A stretch of 64,000 nt of DNA from Liolophura sinensis (taxonomy: Eukaryota > Mollusca > Polyplacophora > Chitonida > Chitonidae). Position 1 is the stretch's first letter. Each line of letters begins with the position of its first letter. Below the pieces are notes generated by a model that was given only the letters and a program-made list of their open reading frames with translations, searched no databases and was not told the DNA's origin. Positions 21,670 through 31,810 of the stretch are shown piece after piece. The stretch lies in the NCBI RefSeq assembly GCF_032854445.1, contig NC_088296.1:7347966-7411965 (forward strand). The letters run 5' to 3'. Made by a program: the position numbers and the translations under genes.

Positions 21670-22988
21670 TTATTATTATTATTATTATTTTTTTTTCACC
21701 GACTTTGTTCGCATGGACACTTTTTTACCGTTCAACATACAGGTCTGAAATTTTGTACACATAATTTGGCGGTGAATATCTCCGGACAAATTCTCCACTT
21801 TTTTGTTATGTCACGTGGTTCGGCCGCCATATTGGATTTTGTGTAAAATCTTTAAAAATCTTCTTCTCCAGAACCACTGAACCGATCATTTTCAAACTTG
21901 ACATGCAGCTAGTAAGTCACGAGTTCTTTAAAGTTTGCGAAAATGGTTCACTTCCGGTCAAAATTCTGGAAGCTCGCCATTGGTCGAATTTGTGACGTCA
22001 CAAAAAGTTCTGAAAGTTCAAAAGTTCTGAACGCATTCTGGTGTATCTTGAGCTGCTAATTCTGAATCTGCTTGTGTTTTTGGCATATCTGTGTAACTTT
22101 TTGAGATATCAGCAAAAAACTCAAAAAAGTTACGTAATTTCAATGACCTGTAACTCGAGAACTATGGCAGCTAGAAATGTGCAACCTGCACGAAATTGTA
22201 GTCCAAGACATGCTCTTTCGAGCATTCGTCAACGGATTTGAGCTGCGATCAACAGTTTTTTCGCTACAAGCGTTAAAATTACAACCCCGTTTTTTGTGTA
22301 GCAAAAGACGGGAATCCAAATGCTTTAACATGGAGTTAGAAGGGGACTGGTCTGGGTTTGCAGTATTTAACCTGATGCTTTCGCCTACACTGTCCGTGAT
22401 CTCCCGAAACGGTTGTAGGATGACATTGATTCCAGTTCCCATCTAACTCCAGTATTCTATTAGAAGGCGTAGAGATCTAACTACAACAGCAAATGACATG
22501 GACCTGTAAAAGTTAGCTTTGTTTTGCGCAGACCTCGTGCTCTTTACTATACGTTAAACAGGCCAGGGTGATTGACAGATATGGACATGTGCCCTGGTCC
22601 AAGTGCTGACTTTCTAACGGTGGCCGAGCTATCAGTGGAGCAGTGAGTCTGTGCATGGCAGGTCGTGGATTGAGATGTCAATGTACAAACTTGCTGTTAC
22701 ACTGGTCGTGTTTTTGCGTTATTTCTTACAAATAGCGGGCTAAGCCTGCCAAGGAACGACGGTTTTTCACTGGGCATATCGTAGCATCATCAAGGTCGCC
22801 GATCTATTCAAGGGAATGCAAATGACTAGACGACTGCCTCAGTGACAAACGGTGTAAGGTCGCATGGAAACTTTGAAAGCCGTGTATGTAAAACATGTGT
22901 CCTTCGAACACAAAACATGAAGGGGAAAACGTCATCGATCAGATCCGGGATCCCGGCCTAGGATCTGCTATTCGCAGATCCATTCTAG
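21670..22988 (+). mobile_element. Helitron-like copy 7, outer end of the array
   Basis: A full-length body ending in CTAG at 22985-22988, followed by unique sequence TTGTATTTGTATTC, which marks the 3' edge of the whole array. Confidence 0.65.
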
Positions 22989-23204
22989 TTGTATTTGTAT
23001 TCATCTACATGTATGATCCAGTGATATTTTGCCACTTTCTCTCCTTTGTGTTCCAACTTCTGAGAAATATGCTAAATAAAAATGAATGATTGTGTATTAT
23101 GTAATCTTTTGTTTGAATGATTGAATTAGTGTCGGTGAAATGTCATGAACCGTATGTAGTATTTTTACACGATTTTTTACGTATACGAACTAAATATTTA
23201 ACGT

Positions 23205-23733
23205 ATTCAATTTGCTGGATGGGTACCTTATCAGTAGTGCTGGTTTCCTCTCAAATACCCGAGTACTTACATTACCCGATGAGTATCTTCTCAGGAGAGC
23301 TCGTTTTCCTCTCTTTCTAATACTGGGTCCACATATTACCCGATGAATATCTTCTGAGGAGAGCTTGGTTTTCTCTCTTTGTAATACTGAGTCCACACAT
23401 TACCTGATGAGTATGTTCTCTGGAGAGCTGGTTTTCCTCTCTCTTTCTAATACTGGGTCCACACATTACCTGGTGTGTATCTTCTCTGGAGAGCTGGTTT
23501 TTCTCTCTCTGTAATACCGGCTCTATACATTACCTGATGTGTATCTTATCTGGAAAGCTGGTTTTCCTCTCTCTGTTATACCGGATCTATACATTACCTG
23601 ATGTGTATCTTATCTGGAGAGCTGGTTTTCCTCTCTCTGTAATACCGGATCTATACATTACCTGATGTGTATCTTATCTGGAGAGCTAGTTTTCCTCTCT
23701 CTGTAATACCAGATCTATACATTACCTGATGGG
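23205..23733 (+). repeat. Minisatellite, 64-bp unit, 8 copies
   Basis: The unit has GTGTATCTTATCTGGAGAGC, TGGTTTTCCTCTCTCTGTAA and ATTACCTGAT. The first copies are diverged; the last three are almost identical. Confidence 0.93.
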
Positions 23734-23734
23734 A

Positions 23735-23990
23735 TGAAGTAATGACGGTAGAAAACTACGAACGTGTCAAAAATCTCCAGTCAACGAAATTGATAACATT
23801 TGCTTCAAAATTAGAAGAATTAGGGTAGTCAAGAAATCGGCTGTGAACTTTTAATATTGAGTAATTTCTAGTTCAGCGGCCTGCGCGTGTTTGTAGATTC
23901 CGAGACCAGATTTTCGGGCTACCACCTTTACAATTAGGAAAGCAAAATGGAAAGAAAAACGAAACGCAAAGATGATCAGAAACACTTAAA
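23735..23990 (+). repeat. Dispersed repeat, copy 1
   Basis: It matches 28430-29150 in order: AACGTGTCAAAAA, GTAGTCAAGAAATCG, TTTAATATTGAGTAATTTCT, CCGAGACCAGATTTTCGGGC. No coding capacity; family unknown. Confidence 0.7.
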
Positions 23991-24539
23991 TTTAACAGAT
24001 TAATTGTTTGAGTGTACATGATATTATCTCCGCACCGGGTTCAGATCATTCCTTACGTGGACAGTCATTGGTCAAATGTTGAATGGAATATGAACGTGAA
24101 AGAGCCACTGACCAATCAGAAACGACGATCTGTTAATGTTTAGCCCGGAAGTCTTCTGTCTGACAAAAACAACAGCTGCACGGCGGAAGCTTGAGTTGTT
24201 CGGTTTATTGGTAAATGAAAAGTTTTGGTCGCTAACGGAATACAGGCTGGTTTGCATGGAGTATGGAGGCCAAATCACTGGTTACAAAACCATTAACAAA
24301 CATGATAGAGACCTTTAAATACTATTATCAGCTGGATATTTCAAGTTTTTCAAATACAAGTGACCGATACACCAAGACAACGTATCTCTACCGTATGTGT
24401 CGTCGTGACAGTATGACTTAGACAAGCTGTATCGCAATCTGTTTATCTTAAAATGAATTAAAATTTTGGCTATACTTGCACACATAACTTCAATTTCTGC
24501 GGGAGTCCCAAAGCCAATATCCAATGACACATGAATTTA
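23991..24539. other. No gene recognised
   Basis: Short open frames only, with no conserved protein and no splice-compatible neighbours. Confidence 0.35.
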
Positions 24540-24780
24540 GCCTAATAGAATAGGGGAGGTAATCCAGCCCAACAACGTCATATCATGTTGAGGAATCTAT
24601 TCTGAAGTTTTCATTGGCTGTTTCGTTGACTTCCAACAAACGCGATAGCCCATTACCCTTAGGCTCATTTTTATAGCGTAACAAAGAAGAGAGAGGCAAT
24701 CCAGGCTACGAACGTCATATCACGATGAATTTCGCGGGAATACGTTACAGACGTTTCAATTGGATCATACGGTCATGTGA
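24540..24780 (+). repeat. Diverged tandem duplication (about 150 bp)
   Basis: GGTAATCCAG.CC then AACGTCATATCA occurs near 24555 and as GGCAATCCAGGCTACGAACG then TCATATCA near 24695. Confidence 0.5.
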
Positions 24781-24885
24781 CGTCAACTTTTTTTTGATCA
24801 TCGTTTTGGTTCAGGTTTCGACCAGCTGAGACGTGAGTATTGATCAATTTGCAGCACAGCGACAGCAAAAGTTCCTGTGAAAGGA

Positions 24886-25219
24886 GTGAGTAAGTGCTTG
24901 TGTTTTAACGTCGTACTAAACAATTGTTCAGTCATATAACCACGAAAGAATCCTTGTGGTGTATGTAATGTGCCTCCTTGTCACAGAACGGATTTCCACC
25001 GCTCTTTTATCTAGTGCTGGTTTACTGAGGCGACTTACCAAAGGCAAGTAGGCCGACCCGCCCGAGCCATTATACTGATACGGATCAACCAGTAGTTGCA
25101 CTATCCCCTTCATGCTAAACGACAAGCGAGGAAGTTTGTTGGTGACCCGACCCATGCAGGATTCATCCTGGATCTACCAAGCGGACGCTCTACCAACTGT
25201 GCTATCAGGGCCGGTCTCT
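24886..25219 (-). repeat. SINE family B, full length
   Basis: In reverse: (GAGT)n-type 3' end, GTGCTTGTGTTTTAACGTCG, a core with CCGCTCTTTTATCTAGTGC, and a tRNA-like head with GTGCTATCAGGGCCGG. The flanks carry a 10-bp target-site duplication TGTGAAAGGA at 24876-24885 and 25220-25229. Confidence 0.92.
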
Positions 25220-25581
25220 TGTGAAAGGAAGAAATCATCTGAAAGCTGTTATTTTATCAGGTAACTGACCATTTGTACCATCCGAAGATGTAAAATCACC
25301 CGAAAATTACCAGGATTTGTAAAATGGCCTAATTGTGTAAAACATTACCCCAAGATGTAAAATTTTGGATACAAGCAAATATAAAACATTTACCTGAATA
25401 TGTAAACAGGCAAAACGTATTAGGATTTATAAAAAGTTATCCGCAAATGTAAAATCATCTTAGCTGTTCCTTCCCGCTGCTGTGAGCCAAAGTATTTAAT
25501 TACACTTAAACTGCAAGGAGCGGCTACATTCGTAACCGTCATATAAGTCTTTATCGCTCAAATCAAGGTCAAAAATCGATT

Positions 25582-25772
25582 CATGTTGGCTTCCTCTCTG
25601 GACATACAAGGGAAGATCTGCCAGTAACCTGCGGATGACGTGGGTTTTCCCCTGACCTGTGTCGGGTTTCCTCGTTCCATAATGCTAGCTGCTGTCGTAT
25701 AAGTGAAATATTCCTGAGTACGGTGTAAAACACCAATCCAACAACAAAAAAGAAATAAAATAAATAAACACC
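25582..25772 (+). repeat. SINE family A, 5'-truncated
   Basis: It starts in the middle of the element (GGCTTCCTCTCTGG), runs through ATAATGCTAGCTGCTGTCGT and AGTGAAATATTCCTGAGTAC, and ends in an AAATAAA-rich tail. Confidence 0.85.
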
Positions 25773-26094
25773 TTTCACCGACAATATGCCCCTACTTCCA
25801 TTTTTTTTTAGCGCCTTTTAAACAAACAAATAAATAAATAAATTTACATTTTAAACGACATGCATGTATTTCCGTTTGAAGAAATATAATCGACTATTTT
25901 CAAATGACAGACCAGGATAACTTCCCCTTTGCCAGTTAGTGTTATCTGAACATCTAAAACTTTTCTTTCAGTGTGGAAATTAAGTCAAAATTTTGAAATG
26001 TATCCCACCTATATTACCTACCTATATGTGGCATTTCATGGCATGCACGTTCCCAACACATGTAAGCAACTTCTAGTAATTTTCGTGTGAGGAT

Positions 26095-26640
26095 GTGTTA
26101 TTTTACAAATGCTGGCAACTGAAAACGTAAAACTTACTCCAGTTAAGTCAGTAGCTGACAAACGTAAGACAATTTCGTGATATTATATAACTTACAGAGA
26201 TTATTTAACCTACAGAGAACACCAATTGTCTTTTCAAGATATATGTGCCTACACAAATTTAATGATCGAGATCATGGTTTTACAAATTCTGGTAATTCTA
26301 TCCAATAACCGGAAATATAAAACCTGTCCCATCTAAGCCAATATTTGACAAACTTAAAGTTTCAGACGCATGTGTAATTTAGAGAGAAAACCTACAACGC
26401 ATCAATTAATCCAATTTACGACTTCATATGGGTCTATGTGGACACATATCCCAGTTTTACACATATCGTGTATCGTTTTACAAACTGCTAACCGAAAATA
26501 TAAAACCTGTCCATCTGATTCAACTTGCAGTTTTACCAAATAATACGTGACTTACAGTGAACACCTATATTGCAACATAACTTATATACATATAGGGTTG
26601 TAAACGCAAGTCAATTTTTCCAAATTTTACACTTTAAGGG
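26095..26640 (+). repeat. Diverged tandem repeat, about 185-195 bp, 3 copies
   Basis: The core TTTTACAAAT/CTGG..AA then A(A/C)CGGAAATATAAAACCT(G/T) is seen at about 26100, 26280 and 26473, each followed by a T/A-rich stretch with TTACAG.GAACACC. Old and degenerate. Confidence 0.55.
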
Positions 26641-28254
26641 TGGATGTTTTACTAAGTCTCTTAAGAAAAAGAAACAAAATCTTTCTCAACCGTTTCATTA
26701 ATTGCTAGTATTTTAAACAATAAATGATTTTAACAATTACATAATTTCACAAAATATGTCTGTTGAAAGACGTTTCAGTGACTTTCAGATAACGGTAGTT
26801 ACAGACACGCAGACTACACCACAAGCGAAGACGATGGCTAGGAAAGATGAAATGGCGGAGTACAAAAGCTTCGTAAAGCCAAGAGAGAGCCAGTCAGGTG
26901 ACCTCGGTAAGACACGAACTTTGGCCCGGTTAAGGGGAGCAGTACAATGTATGTGACTTACGACTTTTTTTCGTTCCATTGCGTCTGTCACCAGGGAATA
27001 TCATTATACTGCACTCTTTTTTTTTTCTGACGTGCACTTTCTACCGTCAGAACTATCCAATCAATACTTGGTATAGAAAAAAGAAAATGGTAGCAACGAC
27101 TTCTCTGGAATGTAGAATTTTCTTTGGGTAAAATAAAAATGCTTGCAAACAGGCAAACAAATATCACAATTAAGCCAAATAAACATAATCAAGATCACGG
27201 TCATTGGACGTTATCACCCACAAGGTGGAGATCAGGGAAAAACAAGGGTTCAGGTCGCCTCTTCCAATCAGAAAACGACCGTTTTGAGACGTCCTTATTT
27301 AAAATCGAGATTTAAAATCGGAGCAATATAGGACTTAGCTGAAATCACATGTTAACTGAGTCATAACCTTCCTTGCCAGGCTAATGCATATAAACTACAT
27401 TGAGTTGCTATTTTATAAAAGGATGGGGGCTGTATTTCTAGTCGAAGGTCGTGATTTCGATAGAGAAAAAACAGGTGTCGCAGAAAGTGGAAAAAAAACT
27501 TTTGTGAAGAAATCGTCAGTGGGAGATTGGGTTGTGCGCACGTCGTCATGCGGTAAGTCCGTCATAGACGCCAAAACATATGGGGCTTTGTTAGCAATAC
27601 TCTAGGTCAGGTTCATTCGCTGGGAAACATGAGGTGTGGCGTCAAGCCCGGCTTTGGACAGGAAATTCGTGAGCTCTGACTACTAGTGTAGGCTTCATGA
27701 CATTGGCCGGTCGACGACGCTTGTGTGGCCGTTTGCGCTGTCCAACATTCTTCAGAAGCCACTTGTCTTCCACCAGTATCCATGTAGTCCGAGACTGCTC
27801 TGACGTTATGTTTGGCAAAAGTTTTGATTGGCCAAGGATGGCTCCAAACCGTCGGCAGGCCGCACTTCATTTAAAAACCTGATACAGTTACCTGCCCTCG
27901 TCAAGCATGTCGAGGATGTCTGTGCAGCCGTTCGTTTTGAGCAGCACCAAGGGATCTCGGGTCCACGCTGCCTAGGAAATAACCGATCGACATTGTGCGT
28001 GCGTTACGTCGACAGACGAAAAGATAAGAAACACACGTGTCTGCAAACTCCAGGCCGTATTTGATAGGTAAATTTTGTTTTCAACGCCGTGACAAGCTGC
28101 CACGGCAACTGCAGTTTAAAAATGCACTCAACACTGCAAGTTTTTAAATTGAGCACACTCTGACTAGTACGCATGGTGCACATATCCGTAAGTGACGTGT
28201 GGACAAATTTGTCAGTGTCAGAGGTCAAGTGGTTCATTCACACCTCTGACAAGG
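26641..28254. other. No gene recognised
   Basis: Several short open frames are present. One stretch, 26834-26906 (an ATG to a GTAAG donor, starting MARKDEMAEYKSF), could be a first exon, but no partner exon was found. Nothing else is supported. Confidence 0.3.
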
Positions 28255-28355
28255 TACTCTGGTTTCATCCACCAACGAAACTTAACGCCATCGTTCAAGT
28301 GAAAAATTCTTCAGTACGGCGTTTGACAACAATCAAACAAAAAAATAAATAAAAG
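28255..28355 (+). repeat. SINE family A, degenerate 3' end
   Basis: GGTTTCATCCACCAACG, GCCATCGTTCAAGTGAAA, TTCTTCAGTACGGCG and an AAATAAATAAA tail follow the order of the family A 3' domain with many changes. Confidence 0.6.
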
Positions 28356-28429
28356 AATGAATAATCTCTTAGGCGGCGGCAGTGACCCAATGTCCATTCG
28401 CAGATTACATCAGCTGGCCACTTAAAGAT

Positions 28430-29150
28430 GGGTGGCAGTAGTGCCGGTTGATAACAACCAACGTGTCAAAAAGCTCCTCTCAACCAAATTGTTAACACAT
28501 TACATGGACCGGCCCCGATAGCACAGTTGGTAAAGCGTCCGCTTCGGGGACGGTAGATCCAGGGTCAATCCTGGGACGGATCACACCTAAGACCTTAACA
28601 AAGAGGAAATTGTAAATTTCCCGCTCGGCGATCAGCATTAAGGGGACAGTTCGGTTAGTCGTCACAGTGAAGCAGCACTAGATAAAAAGGGCGGTGGAAA
28701 TCGCCCCTGCAACAAGGAGGCACATTACATACACTCTAAGGACACCTTATGACTGAAAAATCGTTAAGTACAATGTTAAATCTTTACACTCACCACTCAG
28801 TACATGGTACAAAATGCAGCCGTGCAGTTTATGTGGGTTATAGACGTCAATGATTTTGATACCAGTATTACATTTGATTCCCCACCATTGTAGTCAAGAA
28901 ATCGACTTTTATTATAAAGTCTAGTTCTGCGATCACCGCATAATATCAGATCCTGAGACCAGATTTTAGGGTTACCACCATTACATTGTGACCACTATTA
29001 CAATTAGGGCAGTTAAGAAAACGGAACTTTTAATATTGAGTAATTTCTAGTTCAGCGGTCTCCGCGTATCAGTAGATCCTGAGACCGGATTTTCGGGCTA
29101 CCACCATAACAATTAGGAAAGGAAAGCGAACTGAAAAGAAGACCAGAAAT
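28430..29150 (+). repeat. Dispersed repeat, copy 2, internally duplicated and SINE-interrupted
   Basis: It matches 23735-23990. The block with GATCCTGAGACC and GG(G/C)TACCACCA occurs twice (about 28890-28995 and 29005-29110), and a SINE sits at 28508-28800. Confidence 0.7.
28508..28800 (+). repeat. SINE family B, full length
   Basis: The tRNA-like head has CCCGATAGCACAGTTGGTAA (box A) and GGTAGATCCAGGGTCAATCC (box B region), followed by the core and 3' end TGACTGAAAAATCGTTAAGT. The target-site duplication TACATGG stands at 28501-28507 and 28801-28807. Confidence 0.92.
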
Positions 29151-29750
29151 TGAAAATGCCCCATCATGTTTTATTCCAAGATTTAGCTGGCTCTTCATAC
29201 AAGCATTAAGTACAAGCATGACGGGCTAATTCAGGGGCACTGAAATACACGAATGTGAAGCACTCCCGGAATATGACTCCCATTATAGGACACTGGCACT
29301 ATCTCACTGGGTGTCAAAAAACAAAACGGCACTTTCTAGAAATACATATTGCAGCTGTAACGGAACTCCTATGTAAAAAAAGAGTTTTAGCAGATCTTCC
29401 CCTTTCACTATAAAAACAATTTGCTTCATTTATTTTTTCTTTTAACAGTTCTATAATTCAAACTATTTCAATGAATTAAAAATTCCGCAAACTGGTCAGA
29501 AATCTGTTTAGGTATGTAATATGATGAAAAAATTCCATGTCATATGCAGCTCATATTCTAGCTATTAATTCCTCAACATTACAAATATAAAAAAATCCCT
29601 TGTTAACAGTAATTTAAATTGATTTCTTTGCAACAAATTTAAATCTGGATTTCTTTGCATAAAAAAGAAAAATGAATCTCAAGAGACAAATAATAAATTC
29701 CTTTCTCAGAAAAATGAGTATGCGCATCGAAAGTGTTATGCCAAAATATA
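29151..29750. other. No gene recognised
   Basis: AT-rich DNA without recognisable coding sequence or repeat. Confidence 0.35.
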
Positions 29751-29754
29751 TACA

Positions 29755-30480
29755 CAAAACATGCAGATGTATACAAGTGTTGTGGCAAATTAGGTACACA
29801 AAACAAGTAGATGTATGCAAGTGCTGTGGATGTATACAAGTGTTGTGGCAAATTAGGTACACAAAACAATACGTATTCAAGTGCTGTGGATGTATACAAG
29901 TGTTGTGGCAAATTAGGTACACAAAACAAGATGTATACAAGTGTTGTGGCAAATTAGGTACACAGAACAAGCAGATGTATACAAGTGTTGTGGATGTATA
30001 CAGGTGTTGTGGCAAATTAGGTACACAAAACATGCAGATGTATACAAGTGTTGTGGCAAATTAGGTATACAAAACAAGTAGATGTATGCAAGTGCTGTGG
30101 ATGTATACAAGTGTTGTGGCAAATTAGGTACACAAAACATACAGATGTATACAAGTGTTGTGGCAAATTAGGTACACAAAACAAGTAGATGTATGCAAGT
30201 GCTGTGGATGTATACAAGTGTTGTGGCAAATTAGGTACACAAAACAAGATGTATACAAGTGTTGTGGCAAATTAGGTACACAGAACAAGCAGATGTATAC
30301 AAGTGTTGTGGATGTATACAAGTGTTGTGGCAAATTAGGTACACAAAACAAGATGTATACAAGTGTTGTCGCAAATTAGGTACACAAAACAAGATGTATA
30401 CTAGTGTTGTGGCAAATTAGGTACACAAAACAAGATGTATACAAGTGTTGTGGCAAATTATGTACACAAAACAAGCAGAT
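29755..30480 (+). repeat. Minisatellite, 41-bp core with optional half-unit
   Basis: The core is GATGTATACAAGTGTTGTGG then CAAATTAGGTACACAAAACA. Some copies are separated by a related half-unit GATGTATGCAAGTGCTGTG, giving a two-level pattern. Open frames on both strands are products of the repetition. Confidence 0.93.
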
Positions 30481-30591
30481 GTATAAAAGATTTGGCAAAT
30501 TGAAGTATGAATGCACAAGATGGATGTACACAAAGTATAAATACTTACACATATAATACATGTAGGTAAATAAACTATACACTTATTACAA

Positions 30592-30762
30592 TTTAAAGGG
30601 ATACAGAGTCGATGCTGATTGGCTGACAGTGGAGATAGGGTTTCCTGGGTTAAATCCTTTAATAAAACTGTCATACCTAAAATTCAGCTTAGGCAAGGCA
30701 AAGCCTAGACTTGGCCTATCTTTCACACCAGCCAATCAGAATCGATTCTGTATCCCTTTAAA
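30592..30762. mobile_element. MITE-like element with 34-bp terminal inverted repeats
   Basis: The left end TTTAAAGGGATACAGAGTCG then ATGCTGATTGGCTG is mirrored by the right end CAGCCAATCAGAATCGATTC then TGTATCCCTTTAAA, with only three mismatches. Total 171 bp, no coding capacity. The outer TTTAAA may include a TTAA target duplication, as in piggyBac-like MITEs; superfamily is inference. Confidence 0.8.
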
Positions 30763-30795
30763 ACACATTAAAAGCAAATATGCAATTCACATGGC

Positions 30796-31056
30796 TATTT
30801 ATTTATTTCACTGGTTTTCTTATGCTGTACTCAAGAATGTTTTCACTTATACAACAGCAGCCAACAATCTGGTGGAAGGGTACCGGACAGAGCCCAGGGG
30901 ATTCCAAAGATCATCTGCAGATTGCTAGCAGACCTTCCCACGTACTGCCACAGAGAAAGCCAATATGGACTTGAACTCACAGAGACCCCATTATTGAGGC
31001 TCATGTGTTACTGCGCTGCGTTGGTATGCTTACCACCTCAGCCATGGAGATCCCAA
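30796..31056 (-). repeat. SINE family A, full length, diverged
   Basis: Reverse orientation, tail to tRNA-like head (CACCTCAGCCATGGAGATCC). The target-site duplication ATGGCTATT stands at 30791-30799 and 31057-31065. Confidence 0.87.
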
Positions 31057-31588
31057 ATGGCTATTACGTTCATGATATCATTCCCAGGGGATAGACTGTC
31101 CACAGATTAGGAAAGGGACTGTGGGCTCATTTTGGAAATTTTGACAAAAAAAGAGCTGTGATTTTTAAGCACTGCATACTTTACCGTTCAGTGGTAATTA
31201 TACTTCAGTAACTTAGAATTGGTAGCAAGGCTTCCAAAGAGCTCGCCTGTATGAGACACATAAATGCAAAACTTTAGCTCAATGCTATCCCCCTTGTGCT
31301 ATTGTGCTCCACATGTGTGCAAACCCTGAGCCCAATACACGCAGTACATTTTTGAGAAACCACCCCTAACACAAATCAACCGCACAAACCTTCACATCTC
31401 ATTATACCTTACCCTTAAACCCAATCTGGGTTTGTACCGTGACTAACTGGTCACTACATATCTACATTGTATATTATGCTATTAAAATGTTCAGTACATA
31501 ATACATGAACATTCATAAAGAATATGATTCAATAAGCAATATTTATATACATACATCTGCCAATATACAACAAATGCCAAATAAATCC
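31057..31588. other. No gene recognised
   Basis: No coding sequence or clear repeat seen. Confidence 0.35.
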
Positions 31589-31616
31589 TAAAAAAAAAAA
31601 AAAAAAAAAAAAAAAT
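31589..31616 (+). repeat. Poly(A) run
   Basis: About 25 consecutive A residues; possibly the tail of an old retroposon, but no body is recognisable upstream. Confidence 0.8.
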
Positions 31617-31699
31617 ACCACTGATAAGTTTCATGTGATACACAAGTTGTGTCATTCCGACTTGCCATCGTCAAGCATGTTGAAACTGATACTAATAGC

Positions 31700-31810
31700 T
31701 ACATGGTTACTCAGTGGTAGGATTCGCAAATATATGGTGTCAGTAATCCTAATATTACTCAGGCTACTGACACCATATATTTCCTTATCCTATCACTGAG
31801 TAACCATGTA
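31700..31810. mobile_element. Fold-back MITE-like hairpin, about 47-bp arms
   Basis: The left arm begins TACATGGTTACTCAGTGGTA and continues to ATATATGGTGTCAGTA; the right arm is its reverse complement (TACTGACACCATATAT to CACTGAGTAACCATGTA) with few mismatches, around a loop of about 20 bases. Outer TA could be the target site. Confidence 0.8.

Larger units (their letters stand above)
14620..22988 (+). mobile_element. Head-to-tail array of seven Helitron-like elements
   Basis: Copies: 14620-16018, 16019-17462, 17463-18614, 18615-19932, 19933-20349 (partial), 20350-21669, 21670-22988. Each starts with (TTA)n and a T run, then TCACCGACTTTG, and ends in a hairpin GGATCTGC/GCAGATCC, the spacer ATT and CTAG followed by T. 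That end fits a Helitron 3' terminus (hairpin, then CTRR, then T). No Rep/helicase is coded, so the copies are non-autonomous. A Helentron-like element or a complex satellite are alternatives. Confidence 0.65.

Noticed and set aside
14620-22988. A coding transposon (Rep/helicase, transposase or reverse transcriptase) in the 1.3-kb units
   Set aside because: The only open frames are about 60-155 codons and differ between copies by frame; none shows known motifs.
26834-26906. Possible first coding exon (MARKDEMAEYKSF, donor GTAAGA)
   Set aside because: The ATG and donor are plausible but no following exon or homologous protein was recognised.
27613-27882. Possible transposase remnant on either strand
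   Set aside because: The open frames are short and show no recognisable catalytic motif; no inverted ends were found around them.
28501-28580. A tRNA gene, because of the box A and box B-like sequences
   Set aside because: The same head occurs in several other copies, followed by the same core and tail and flanked by target duplications, so it is a SINE and not a functional tRNA.
29614-30582. Cys/His/Tyr-rich open frames (NLPQHLYTS repeats), which look like a secreted repeat protein
   Set aside because: They follow the minisatellite and change frame at each half unit; no signal peptide or splice sites support them.
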